A stretch of DNA of 64,000 nt from Lophius americanus (GCA_037951165.1 JBBDHG010000009.1:8955001-9019000), one strand, 5' to 3'; shown: positions 44,655 to 56,724, counted from the stretch's first letter. Numbers and translations: made by a program. The notes: generated by a model not told the origin, from the letters alone.

Positions 44655-47110
44655 GCTGTTGAATTGCTACACCACCCACTAATGGCCTGGTATGCAAACT
44701 ACAGAATTATCAATGTTTTGTGGATCTTTGTGCACAAAGATAATTTTTTTCACGATGTTGTCATAGGAAGGCACAACCAAGGAAAAACTTCCATTTTTAT
44801 TAAAGCCATTGTCATGCTAATATTGTCTGTCCGTCACATCTGTAATACAGCTAGAGGAAGTGTATTCCTGTTAGGTAGCGCTGTGAAATTTGCTAAACCC
44901 ACCTCCTCTTCCTCTAATCGAGATCTAGCAAAAGATGTGTCAGAAAAACTATCATCACAGTACGGCCACAATTACTGCTCATTCCACTCTGTTATGCTCA
45001 GCTTTGACACTTTTGGTCTCAATTACCGGCTTCATGGCCTGAAGCATTAATTGATATCAGCTGCACCATTTGAGGTAGCCTAATCCATCCAATCAATATC
45101 ACACCTGCATGCTTAGCCTCATCATTACTTCATCACCATCAGCTGTTTAATTTAAATATGGCCCCGTCCATCCATTCAGTTCGTGCACCCTCCATTTCAC
45201 CATCTCCACTTGGTCCTCGAAGAGCCATCAGTTTCATCATTCATCAGCTCAGCAGAGTCATCAGCCACCACCACCAGTATCCAGACTCGAGAGAGGGGAT
45301 ATTCCATGCTGCTGCTCAGGACTGAGACCCTTCTATCACAATCTCCCCAAAGAGTCTGAGTACAAAAGACTTTCTAATAAGACTCATTATCACATATTTA
45401 CTGTTGTGATAAATCATTCATCTTTTCAACATTTAGTCTTCACTGATTGAAATGTCTTCCACTAATGACTAACCTTCCCCGGGTTCTTTAGCTATTTGCA
45501 TGACAAAAGTTGACGGTGGCTACAGACTGATACCGATGAAACTGGGTGATAGCAACTGCTCCAGATTGTAGTCCAGGTGGATTGTTTTTGCATTGTATTT
45601 GACAACGGTTTCTGTGTTCTACATGGCTGAACACTGAGCCACACTGAAGCTCCAGCAATATATCTTTGTGCAACACACACCCATGCAGATGTGATCACAC
45701 AGCGAAAAAAAGTTCAATCCAATTTGTGTTCGCCACCAGCTGTTCACACCCATCAAAACTGGTAGTAATAAGAACTACAGTGCATCTGAGGCAATGTGAA
45801 ACCAAAATAAAATCTCTTTTGCATTCAATTGATTGGTATATGTGCATTATAAATTAAATGTATTATTATTATTATTATTATATAATCAAACTAGACCTAA
45901 ACGGGCACCACTGTGACTGTTTAAGTAGTGACTCACAGCCAGAGCTCCAGTAAATGGTTTACCTCACCTGCTTGACCCTCAGCAACAACTCTGAGTGGGC
46001 ATTTTATCTCTAGCTAACCTTCATTTATCAGGCTGTTTATTCAACTAGGAGTACACACTCTCCAGTCTGGCAGTTGGAATGCTGCTACTGATGGATTAAC
46101 AGAGGAAGAGACTAGCATTGGTTAGATGTGAGAAGATGTATTTTTGATTTGTTTGCTTTGCTTCCCTGCTAAAAATGTCCACCTCCTCTGCTGTTCTCTC
46201 TGCCATTACCTTGCATGGATTCTGCCATCTTCCTGTTCCTATATTGCAACAAATCTTCTGTATTTGTCAGACTTATTAGCATTTTCAACCACTGACAACA
46301 CACACCCAAAGCCCCATAAGTCTGCTGATACTTATATATTTTGGGCCTTATTTCCGCTTCATTATCTGCTCATTTTTTTTCTCCCCTTCAAAACAATTAA
46401 TCAATCTCCCCTTGCCAGGTGAATCTCTCTCTCTATACATCCACTTTTTTCTTTCTCATCTGCACGCTGGTCACTTTTTAGACTCTCTCTATTCATTAAT
46501 TATCCCTCCATGTTTGTCTCCTCAGCAGCAGTGTGTAGAATTTAAACTTCGACCAGATAAAGCGTGTCATGTGACATTGTGCTCCCTCTATCTACTGTGA
46601 TGGCTTGTTATCTTGCGTAAGCCTGTTTCTATTGAGCCTGGCAAGTGCTGATCAATGTCCTCAGCATAGAAACCTCTCAATGGCTGCATGGTTCTCAGCG
46701 CATGTGCTTGCCGATAAATAACAATTATCCTTAATTTACGTCTGAAGCAGATTCACATTCTTAACAACTTGTATGGAGAATAATCCACACTAATCCTTCT
46801 AAGTCTATAATCATTTTACATAGCAGCTAAAATACTTCACTCAAAATGAGAGATATTTGCTAGAAAAATCTGATCATCAGACAGAACATATAAATGAATA
46901 AGCAAAATACTCCAAATTATGATGAAAGGGTAACCTCTCCATGTGACTGTATATACAGGACACCAGACTGTTGTCATACTTAGAGGCAGGCTTTGCAAAA
47001 CTGGAGTTGGTTGTTCATTTTAGTATTATGCTCATGTGTTAAAGCCTTGAGCATTTTGTCCTAAACTAGATTTGCTGGAAATGGGCATTTGTAAGGTTCT
47101 GATCAACTTT
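44655..47110. other. Unannotated stretch with a LINE-type tail
   Basis: No gene is recognised. At 45,780-45,881 the sequence GTGCATTATAAATTAAATG plus (ATT)n is a retroposon 3' tail like that at 6185-6290. The block 45,060-45,420 (ACCATCAGCTGTTTAATTTAAATATGG to GACTGAGACCC) has an LTR-like look, but no second LTR was found. Confidence 0.45.
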
Positions 47111-47119
47111 ATCGAGTGC

Positions 47120-47315
47120 CGGAATATGATGGCTGGATGACTGGATCATGTTGTGTTTTCCCGGTTTGCAATGATTGGTACCAACCAAAGTGATCTACGC
47201 AAGGATATCTGGTGAACTAGCAACCAGTTCATTGGCATCCTAGCGCATTAATGCGCATGGGTAATAAAGACTTGCACAGAAGAGCTGCTGTGTGACAGAA
47301 CACATAGGGTATCAC
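47120..47315 (+). pseudogene. Tc1-like element fragment, 5' part
   Basis: ATGATGGCTGGATGACTGGATCATG, TTTGCAATGATTGGTACCAACCAAAG, CTGGTGAAC, TTCATTGGCATCC, TTAATGCGCATGG and CACAGAAGAGCTGCTGTG follow the Tc1-like transposase 5' coding order shared with the 26,520 and 51,605 fragments. It is short and frame-broken. Confidence 0.65.
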
Positions 47316-47319
47316 AGAG

Positions 47320-48425
47320 CTCACTTTGCAGATCGGTGTGCTAAAATGAGTAAAAAACAAAAATAATCTTTGGTTTTATGATGATTTATGGGCATTCTTT
47401 TCAAGGAATAATTTACTTAGCAGGAAATGCCAAAAATTAAAGATGTACCCCATTGATAACTCCAAATAGTATGCCTCGACAAGCAACCGTATCTCTGCGT
47501 ATTGTAATATTGATTTATTTCAATTTTTTCTAGTCCTTTCTCCTTTAACTCCTTGTATTGTCTCCATCCCCTCTCCGTCTTTCCCCCTGCTTGCTGGACA
47601 CCATTTCAGTAGATAGGATTCGGACACACAGAGAAGGACTGCTGAAAAGGCAAAGGATGTGTGAAAATGAACTGTGAAAGAGCACAGAAGGTTGCTCCTG
47701 CCAAGGCGGAACAGAGGAATATCTGTTTCAGTATTTGTTTTAGTGGCTCCATGTCTCATAGCAGGCAACAGAGGGCCAGATTGCCACATAACATAATCTA
47801 TTGCTGACGGTCTTCTGCCAAGGCTCAAAGAGGGCCCACACAGACATCTGTCTCCATATACTGACCTTTTGGTCAAAAGCTAAGCGCCCAGGCAGCCAAC
47901 CTCTTCTCTCCAATGCCTTTTGGAGTCAGCTGGGCCAATAAAGGCAAGGTATGCTAAGATAGGACCGAGAAAGCATTTCAATCATTTTAATAGCTATAAG
48001 CCATTTTAGAAGGCATTGTGCATCTTGTCATTATAGCATTCAAACCGCATTATGCTCTTTCATAGCTCCCCTCATTACAGGCTGCCTCCAAACCCAAAGT
48101 GAATAATAATAAAAGGCAGCTTCAAGACCATTCTTTATTTGTGTCCCTCAGATAACCCTGGATCCACACTGTCCTCTTCAAGGTCAGTTGTGGTCATTTT
48201 TCGGCACTCGTTGGCAGGATATAACACAGAGGGCGTTAGGGTGCCTATTTTTAAAGGGGTTTCAAGTAAAACTGTTCTCTTTGCAGTTTGCACGGGTGTT
48301 GTAAAGTCATCTTATTTACGCTATTGTTTTGATCAAGTTACCCCTTTTTCCAGTTGAAAATGCCATTAAACCAATGTCATCGTTGTAAATGGTTGTAAAT
48401 GGTTGTATATGGTTGTAAATGGTGG
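47320..48425. other. Unannotated stretch with a 10-bp tandem repeat
   Basis: Four copies of a GTTGTAAATG-type 10-mer lie at 48,381-48,422. The 118-codon minus frame 47,520-47,876 matches nothing I recognise. Confidence 0.5.
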
Positions 48426-48429
48426 CGTC

Positions 48430-48990
48430 TGCTTAGTCATCCCATTCAATTTGGCACTTGACGGATGGCCACTCAGTTTTGGGCTCTTGCTCCACCGCGG
48501 GTCTTAACGACTTCCACTGGGAGCGTCGCGGTATGCGTTCCGGTGAAGTCCAGTCTGCGCCGCGGTTTTGTTGCGTCTTTGTCCACAATAGACTGAAGCG
48601 AAGCATCCGCACCTGCTTATTTAACTTTTTCAAAGTAGATTATAAGTAGATATGCTCACCTTCCACTCGACAAACTCCTGTAAGACAAAATCCAAAAGCT
48701 TTTCTTTCTACTGTTGTCTTTGTCTTTCCTTTATTTATCACATGTTAAACAGTACATACATACAGTTAAACATCGTGAAAATGATCTATGCATTTAACCC
48801 ATCCCTTAGGGAGCAGAGTGGGCGGCGCCTATGAAACGCCCAGGGAGCTGTGGTTTTCGGGGTCTCGCTCAAGGACCCACAGCTTTTTGCGTCAGGGGTC
48901 GCCGCAGGTTCTGTGGTATCATAGATGATAACCACTTCCAACTTAATTTCTCCTCCTCCATGGTGAGGCCAAAGTCCGTCTTTCAAAGTA
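48430..48990. repeat. Dispersed repeat with GC-rich left part
   Basis: The right part (TATGCATTTAACCCATCCCTTAGGGAGCAG, GGGCGGCGCC, TCGCTCAAGGACCCACAG) follows a common fish repeat (ATTTAACCCATCCC...GGAGCAGTGGGC...GCTCAAGGACAC). The left part (48,430-48,620) is unusually CpG-rich for this window (CCACCGCGGGTC, GGGAGCGTCGCGG, GCGCCGCGG). Whether the two parts are one element is unknown. Confidence 0.45.
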
Positions 48991-49429
48991 AACTGTGTTA
49001 AGCGATTAGAATGATGTTAAAGCAGATGTGTAATATGAAGTACTGTCGTTGTAATTTCATTTTTATTTTCGATTTAATAATGTCTGGAAATACCTAGAAA
49101 AGATGTATGTAGAGTATGTAAAATTTGTTCTTAACAGAACAATTATTATGAAGTAGTTTTACTGAAGAGGCTACTTTTGGAGAACTATTTTGAAATACCA
49201 ATATCAAAATAATTCATTTTTTTAAATTTTGAAGTATAATAAAACATTAATTTTCTATAGTGCGTTCATGAATCACATAAAATGCGGTAGAAGACATGTT
49301 GTACTACATGAAACACTTTTACGTTTCAGTTTTTGAGAAATCCTTCTTTGACATTCCTTCAAATGTTCGAAATAAGTCTTTATCCCAAATTTGATAAAGT
49401 GAAGTCAGAATTTTGCGTGATTGCGATTA

Positions 49430-49670
49430 CATCAGCAGCTGGAAAGCTCAGTGTATTACACTACTGACTTTGGTCCAGGAGACTGGGGTTCTAATCCCAA
49501 TCAAAAAGAAGACACACTTAGGCAAGGTCGTTATAAATGCAACAGCTGTGTCAGGAAGGACATCTGTATTTATCTGTGAATAAAAACCTGTGAGAAATCA
49601 ATGTGTAGAAAGAGACAATCCATTGTGGTGAACCAGTAAAAAAGGGCAAGAGCCAAATAGAAAGTCATGT
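49430..49670 (+). mobile_element. tRNA-derived SINE with RTE-like 3' part
   Basis: The head has a box A-like AAAGCTCAGTG and a box B-like GGTTCTAATCC (one mismatch to GGTTCRANTCC), spaced as in a tRNA. After a short linker the body reads TGTGTCAGGAAGGACATCTG, AACCTGTGAGAAATCAATGTG and ATTGTGGTGAACCAG, ending GGGCAAGAGCCAAATAGAA. That parallels the RTE-linked sequence GTCAGGAAGGGCATCCGG...CCAAATCAATATGCGG seen at 5970-6100. SINEs often borrow the 3' end of a partner LINE; here the partner clade would be RTE. Confidence 0.7.
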
Positions 49671-49679
49671 GTTCCAACA

Positions 49680-51290
49680 TAAAAATCCTCATATGCATCC
49701 TGCTATTGAATTATCAATGTAATGTTGTATAATGTGGCTGTTTTCAAATTTTGCTGCTGACAACAAAGTACCAGAAACTGAAAAAAACATTTTTTTTTCT
49801 CAAGTTAATTAACTTGTGCATCTTGTTTCTTTTGTGCAAACAATATAATCTATATATAATCTAGAATCTTGTCCACAAAATGCCACCATAAAAAAATAAT
49901 GGGCTTAAAAAGTTTTAATTTCATTTCTAAATGTCATACAGTTGGCATAAAAAAACGTAAGTTATTTTCATCAAGTAAGAACAATGCCAAGTAAACCTAC
50001 TCACGCTGTGGTCCATCAAAGTAAGAGCACTTAAATGCACAGAAATTAGCTGGAACCATCTCCTGCACACTTTGAAGGACAACAGGCTGCTTACACTAGT
50101 GTTTTTTCAAAAAACGTTTCCTGCCTTGTTAATGTTGAACGTATCCTGAGCACACAAGATTAAAAAAAAAATCCCAAGAGACATCAAGGGTTTCTTAGGT
50201 TTATAATGAAGTTATGACATGATTCCAAAAGTTTTTTTTTACTGTTATTAGATTACACCATAACCATTTTAAAGCAGGATTTTATGATTAATGCAACACC
50301 CGCTTCGAAGCGAGAGGTTATGGGAAAAAGGTCTATCTGTATGAAGTAAATGCTGATAAAAATACTCTTGTGAATGTCATTAACATGCCTTATCAGTTTT
50401 AGTCTGTGAATGAATGAATGAATCGGAATGAGAGCAAAGTATGATCAGGAGATGAGGATGTCGAAAATATATAAAAAGGTGGCTGCAGCTCACATTCGAC
50501 AGAAATGGAGGAAAGAGAGAACGGACATTAAGGATCAACAAATTGTTAGTAAGATGTTTTTAAAAATATTGTTGTGACAGTCTTAACAAATGTTATTACA
50601 GTCAGTTATAAATGCAGTTATGAAATTTGATCCGTCTGTAAATTAATCTGTATACTGTACTGTATGGTGTCTATGAATTGAGGTGGGATTAAGTAACTGT
50701 TGAGGCAGTTTATTTTATGTTTCTGTATTTATCAACATAGCTTTACCACTGGTGTATCCCTTCCCTTTTGTCTTTTTGGGTACGCTCAGATCAGCGGCTA
50801 CTTCAGAGGCGTTGCTGAGCATGTTGCAGCATCAGCAGCATTTCTACCTTTGTTCATATATTCAGCAGATTGTTTTGTCATTGTCTGAATAAATATTTAT
50901 AACTGAAATTCAGTGTAATTTTAAATTAATGAATGTTACATATTTGGTGTTATGGGAGTTGGCTGTGGTTTTGCAGAGGCTGGGGGAGATTGCTGCCAAA
51001 AAGAACGATGTGCAGTTTCCCCTTAGAAGCCTGTTTTAATTTATCTGCAAAATATGATGATGAGACTTGGTGACATGGTTTGGGTGAAATGGTCTTACAC
51101 ATTCAGTAAAACGTATAATAATGAAATTAGTGTTTTCACTCTTAATAGCAAAATATAATTTTGGTTTCATTTTTATACTGAAAAGTAACTGTACTGTTTA
51201 ATGCATAAGCTAATATTGGTAAAGGGAATCCCCAATTATAATTTAGTTTTTTAAAATTGATTTGTATTACAGATTTAACGTTTCCCAGAC
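49680..51290. other. Unannotated stretch
   Basis: No gene is recognised. Small items: a CGCTTCGAAGCG palindrome near 50,301, and a 40-bp block at 49,903-49,945 (GGCTTAAAAAGTTTTAATTTCA...AATGTCATACAGTTGG) repeated at 55,452-55,495. Confidence 0.5.
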
Positions 51291-51314
51291 AAACTATATA
51301 TATAAATTTATATA

Positions 51315-51580
51315 TATGGGACGCTTCTGGCAGGTTTCCCCACAGTTGTGGCCCAATACAGGTCGAGTCAAGGGGCGATGGAGGCCAGAATTTGGCAATG
51401 CCGATTCAGCTCTGTCTGCCAGAATCGGGCCAGCAAACTCCGGCTGATTCCGCGGCCTCATTCACAACGGTTATGGCACAAATCTGGCACCTCCACTTGG
51501 GCCGGGTCATTGCTTCTGGCTTGCCAGAATCTGGCCAGTACTGGCCTTGGTGATTTTGGCCACCTGGGTTATCTCATTAC
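51315..51580. repeat. CTGGC/GCCAG-rich GC block
   Basis: A 260-bp GC-rich block, with repeated short words GCCAGAAT, CTGGCC and GGCAC in both orientations, stands out from AT-rich flanks and is bounded on the left by a TATATATAAATTTATATATAT palindrome. It gives open frames in all three plus-strand frames (51,257-51,599) by composition. Reminiscent of CTGGCC-rich repeats in fish; class unknown. Confidence 0.5.
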
Positions 51581-51604
51581 AATAGCACCCGTCAGTTGAT
51601 GGCA

Positions 51605-51935
51605 TTTATTTTGAGAAATTGGGAAGTGTAAGGATCTGAGTGACTTCAACATAATTGTAATAGCTAGACCACTGAGTAGGAGCATCTGCAAAACTTAAGG
51701 GCATGTTGTGTGTTCCAAGTCTGCAGTGTTAAGTACCTACCAAAGTGTTCTAAGGAAAGGCAAGTGGTGAACCAGGTCATGGGTGCCTATGGGATACCAG
51801 AATGGGGGTTAATGTTGGTTCTGATAGAATGGTATCAGAAAACAGTCGATTGCTTTGCTGTTTTGATGGCAAAATTGTGAACTACACAATGTGAAACAGG
51901 TGGTTTTAATGTTATGGCGGATCAATCTGTCTGTC
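51605..51935 (+). pseudogene. Tc1-like element, internally deleted, with 3' end
   Basis: The 5' part TTGGGAAGTGTAAGGATCTGAG, GATCTGAGTGACTTCAAC, GTAATAGCTAGACCACTGAG, GCATCTGCAAAAC and AAGTACCTACCAAAGTG matches the start of the Tc1-like transposase ORF. The sequence then jumps to the 3' end GGTGGTTTTAATGTTATGGCGGATCAATCTG. This deletion derivative explains the small size. It is from the same family as 11,050, 26,520 and 47,120. Confidence 0.8.
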
Positions 51936-51939
51936 CAGT

Positions 51940-54900
51940 TATGGAAAGAGTCTCTCAATACTCAAGCAGTATGCATATGCATAAGCAGTAATAATCATCA
52001 CATTGTGTAGCTGGAATCCAGCATTTATGGATTATAATATCTTCTTGTCGAGGAGGAGTCCTTTATTGGGACCGTCACATTTATATTTACACTCTCTCCT
52101 GAAAGCTTTATTAAAAGTCAATCAACTGGATGGCCCTGCACTTCTAGCGGTCTGTTCAAGTTCAGTAAATTTGTTTAAGTGTTGGCTATGCAGAGTTTGT
52201 CATATCAGCTTGTCAGGGATTTTGACTGCTACCTTTTTAATGCAGATGAGATAAATGAGATACTCCATGATGTCAGGCTTTCCCAAACCATTCGGCTAGA
52301 AACCGAAGTCTGCCCGCAGCAGAGTGGCCTTTAAATAAGACTGAAGGATCTATAATCTTTACATTAGTTGATGCTCATTGAAAAGTTTTAGCTCATTGAT
52401 AGCTAAAAAGAAAGAGACAATACAATTATTTACTCAACAGTATAAGTGAATCCACATGACACCATGCCGTACAAAAGTCAACCGGTGGATAACAATGTGG
52501 AAAAATAGGGACAAGTTATGGCGTTTTTTTTCGTTTCTTTGTGATTCTAATGGTTTAAGTAAAAATAATTGAGGTTTTCTCAAACAATTGCAATCATTCA
52601 ATTATGCAATAGAGATAACAGGACAAAAGGCCTGAGAAATTTGAGAAATACTGGTGGATATTTTAGAGTTGAAATATTACGTGGATATGAATGTTTGGAC
52701 AGGATTAAGATTCCATCCTTTTTTCAAAATCTCTCTTCGTCTCCATTATTGGCTTAGAAAAAAAAAACCCAAAACCCCCGACTGTAGTGTATATGTTTTT
52801 ACTCAGTCCCATCTCAAGTAAAGGCCAAATGCCTAAATATCTTGAAATATCAAGAATGAGCCATTAATGGAACAAAAAGCCAATCAAAAGTGTTTTTTGT
52901 CTCTTCCTGGCATTTGCTCTCAGAATGGTTCTTCTGGTAGTTATCTATTTTTTTGTTCTCCTGTGACATTTCTGACACCTCTAATACCGGGAGGTAAATG
53001 ATTTAAAATGAAAAAAGTACTGAAAAAGACCTTTACAAAGACCTTATAATGAAGTGCTACAAAAGTCTCTGTGGCCAGATCCTTTTTTCCTACCGTCTGT
53101 GTTTAGATAAGTTAAAATAAAAGCATTAGAACTCCCTCACGTCACTGTTGTGACAAACTCACTTGATGACTGAAAGAGGTCAATTACGTAGTTTTTTTTT
53201 TTGTGACTTAGAAATCATTTTAAAAAGAAATATAGTTCTGGTGGTTTTCCTGCAAAAGTCATTAAATCATGAAATGAAAGTTTGGTTCAATATATCTCCA
53301 ATCATTTTAAAAGGAGTCCCAACAGACTGTTTTCCTTTGGCTATATAAGCACATCAACTTGTCTCTGAGACGGGTCAGAATTAGTAAACGTTGACTGCCA
53401 TTGAGGTGTTAATAATAGCTTAAGGAGGGTTGAGCTGCGGCCAGATGGACAGTCGTGATCCTATTACCTGCTAATTATCACTGATGTGCGCCTGCCTTGA
53501 GATCCCACAGTCCCATAGTAGACTGCAGCGTCTCTAGTTCATTGGAAGGTGTGATTTCTCTGTTCATTAACCTTGAGTATATCTCTGCCTTTCCTGCCAA
53601 TGCATTCAAAGAACATGACTGAGCATGGTTCATGGGTATGTGTCTTCAAAGAACGCTTGTTAATCTAGTGTTGTCATGAGATATTCGTATGAATGAATAA
53701 CAGTCCGTGCTGCGCCTTTTTAGTATAAATGGCAAAAGGGGGTTTTCATAGATGTTCAAAAAAGTCATTCATCTTTAGGTATTAATGATTGAAAATACAA
53801 TATGGTATATAAAATATGTGTTATGAAAAACGTGATTGAGATGATTAAAGAGAAATGTTTGGACGCGTAGCTCATGGCTTTGACAGAGCTGGTAGTTTTG
53901 ATTGAATCGACTTGTAAAACAGCAGCTGCTCTACTTCTTTCCTTTATAGAGAGACAGTAAGGTTAAGTGAAGAGGCGAGTCTAAGAGTGAGGGGGAAATG
54001 CACTAAAACTATGCTGAAGCACTTCTACTTCTCTCTAGATTCGATGGTGAAATTGGGATTCTAAAGCACAGCTAATGGATAGGGAAAGGCTTTCATATTT
54101 TGAGGAAAAGTCCAAATGACGAAAAAACAAAGAAATTCAAAATTGAGAAAACTGAAAAATAAGAATAAATATTATTGTGAAGTGTTGTTACCATCCCCTG
54201 CCTACAAGGTAAAATGATCACAGAAGAGGTATTAAATATAAATGCTGACTCCTTCTCTTTTTTTACCCCAATTCTGTTTTATGTTGCATTTTTAGTTATT
54301 TGGGAGGTGGATGGAGAGAAGCGGTGAGATGGAGGTAAAATGATAATATCTTTACCAATTTTTCTGCATACACTCGACAGATCTTAATATGAATATGGAA
54401 ATTTGTGTAATATATATTTCGAATTTCATGTGAACACATGTACTCTTACATGCAAATCCTTGTACACAGGTCTTACCACTCAACACACAATCAGTGCTTA
54501 TTTCTTTTACATTTATAAGACTGATAACTAATGCACAAAATCATCCATACACATTTTTAAACAATAATAAGGGCTTGATATAACATGTCTCACCAAAACA
54601 GGCAATCGTTGTTGGGTTAGCACTGGACACAGGAACTTTTGCAGATCTCTGGAATAATAGTTTGACCTTTAAACTTTTACTACTAATTAGTCAAAGTTTC
54701 ACCGCTCGTTGAATTCAGGAAGTGAGGCGACAAGGAGAGCAGATAAAATGTAATGTGATGGAAAAGGTCCCGAGAGGTTCAGAGAGTGTGGACAAATAGA
54801 GAGAGTATGGCTAAATGTGGTTAAGTGTTTTAATTGCCTACTAACCAGTTACTTTTTTGGTGGGATTTACAGACTTAGTCTGAAGTTAAGAAGTAAATAA

Positions 54901-55620
54901 ATGGATTAACGCATGAGGTCTCTCCATTTGTTTAACCAATATTTTTCATTATTTTCATTTGACTGACGCCCCATTTTTCAGAGCATATTTCTACTGTTCC
55001 TATTCCTCTTTATCATTATTTTAATCTTGATTTTATTTATTAATTTGTACTTAATTTGATTTTATTGTATTATATTTATATCTACTTTATAACTGGTCTC
55101 TTCTTTTATGATCCAGATATATAATTTTTTAATAGTTTCTTTAGTTTCTTTTAAAGGCTGGTTATGTGCCGGTTTCACGCACATCAAGCATGATTTATCA
55201 CGGTTCCAAACATCTCAAAAGTAAACCAGAAAACACAAAGCTTGCAATTTATAACCCAAGTAAGGAAGAAATAAGCTGGGGATGTACAACCCCAAATTGT
55301 TCGGTAACATGAACTTAATCACATGCTCTAAGATAGTGATTTTAAATTAGCTAACGATAGAGCGGCTAAATCAAGCTGGAGCTCAGAGCCAGCCATGAGC
55401 CCTGAAGTCCCTGAACAAAGACATCATATAACACGTAATGGATTGAACGAGGCTTAAAAAGTTTTATTTTCACTTCAAAATGTCATACAATTGGTTCAAG
55501 AAACTAACGGAGGATACATTAATCAACAGGTCAGAATACGTAGACAATGTTGACCGGCCTTACTTCCAATGCAATCCTTCAAAATAAAAAAACGTAAAAT
55601 ACATAATATTAGGGCATCAA
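51940..55620. other. Unannotated stretch
   Basis: About 3.7 kb without a recognised gene or repeat. Frames at 52,003-52,254, 52,569-52,757 and 53,163-53,348 match nothing I know. Confidence 0.5.
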
Positions 55621-55627
55621 ATCGGGC

Positions 55628-55670
55628 CTTTTATCCTCTAGTGTGTTAGCTAAACACTAGAGGATAAAAG
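55628..55670. repeat. Perfect inverted repeat, 17-bp arms, 9-nt loop
   Basis: CTTTTATCCTCTAGTGT (55,628-55,644), loop GTTAGCTAA, then the exact complement ACACTAGAGGATAAAAG (55,654-55,670). It is followed by CCCCCC. It shares the CTAGTGT/ACACTAG core with the inverted repeat at 12,383-12,406. Confidence 0.85.
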
Positions 55671-55734
55671 CCCCCCTTTAGGCATTAATCATCTCTACAT
55701 CCTCTGCTGTCTTTTTAAAATCTTCTCTACTTCA

Positions 55735-55800
55735 TTAATAATTTGAGAAGTACCTTGAAAGGCACCAGAGCTGTTAAAAGGGGCTATATAAATATAGCTT
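55735..55800 (+). mobile_element. LINE/SINE-type 3' tail
   Basis: GTACCTTGAAAGGCACCAGAGCTG, then GGGGCTATATAAATATAGC, resembles the GCACCTTGAG...GGCGCTATATAAATAAA tail at 880-910. It abuts the minus-strand RT relic that starts at 55,784. Confidence 0.45.
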
Positions 55801-56720
55801 GCCTGCGGAAGTCCACCACCAGTTCCTTGGTCTTACCCGCGTTGATCTGGAGGTGGTTCCACTGGCACCAGTGCATGAAGTCCTGCCTCAGTCCTCTGTA
55901 CTCCTTGTCTTCCCCGTTTGTGATGAGACCTACGATTTCAGAGTCATCAGAGAACTTCTGCAGGTGACACGTGGGTGAGTTGTAGGAGAAGTCTGCAGTG
56001 TAGAGCGTGAAGAGGAACGGAACCAGGACCGTTCCCTGTGGGGCCCCCGTACTGCAGACAACCACGTCTGACACACAATCCCGAGTCCTCACATATTGTG
56101 GACGGTTGTTCAGGTAGTCCAGGATCCAGGATGCAAGGTGCTCATCCACTCCGGTCAGTTCCAGTTTGTCCCTCAGAAGTTTGGGCTGGATGGTGTTGAA
56201 AGCACTGGAGATATCAAAGAACGTGTTCCTCACGGTGCATCTAGGCTTCTCCAGGTGAGAAAGAGCTCGCTGAAGCAGGAAGATGATGGCGTCTTCCATC
56301 CCAATGTTGGACTGCTAGGCGAACTGAAGGGGGTCTATCGACAGGCTGACCAGCGGGCGGAGATGACCAAGAACCAGTCGCCCAAGGTTTTTATCAGGTG
56401 GGATGTTATGCACCGGCCTGTAGCTGTTGAAGTCCTTGGGTTGCGGCGTCTTGGGGAAAGGTACCACACAGGAGGTTTTCCACAGGAGTGGTACTTTCCC
56501 CAGCTTCAGGCTCAAATTGAAGACATGCTCCACAATCCCACACAGCTGGTCTGTGCAGGTCTTCAGGAGCCTGGAGCTGATGCCGTCCAGGCCCGTGGCC
56601 TTCCTCACCTTGATCTTCCTTAACTGGTTCCTCACCTGGAGTGTTGAGTGGAATGAGAAGAAAGCAGGGCGTGAATGTCTATGAACATGAATAACAACAT
56701 AATAGATAAAATACACCATA
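55784..56720 (-). pseudogene. Non-LTR reverse transcriptase (Rex/CR1-group), one in-frame stop
   Basis: Best-preserved coding relic of the window: about 300 codons in one minus-strand frame. From the N-terminal side: LRKIKVRKATGLDGISSRLL (fingers), VPLLWKTSCVVPFPKTP, NSYRPV, GRLVLGHLRPLV and DPLQFA. An in-frame TAG (56,315-56,317) follows. After it come QSNIGMEDAIIFLLQRALSH, TFFDISSAFNTIQPKLL (motif A), STGAPQGTVLVPFLFTLYT (motif B), CHLQKFSDDSEIVGLI (the catalytic FSDD) and HLQINAGKTKELVVDFRR. Motifs A-D are intact. The endonuclease and C-terminal domain are absent, so it is a truncated insertion. Low decay suggests a relatively young copy. Confidence 0.85.
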
Positions 56721-56724
56721 TAAA

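Noticed and set aside
44505..45050. 181-codon open frame
   Set aside because: Starts inside the MITE and reads across its end into flanking DNA; no recognisable domain.
47520..47876. 118-codon minus-strand frame
   Set aside because: No recognisable motif, no homologous partner exon, composition like surrounding non-coding DNA.
56096..56623. 175-codon plus-strand frame
   Set aside because: Shadow of the minus-strand reverse transcriptase at 55,784-56,720.
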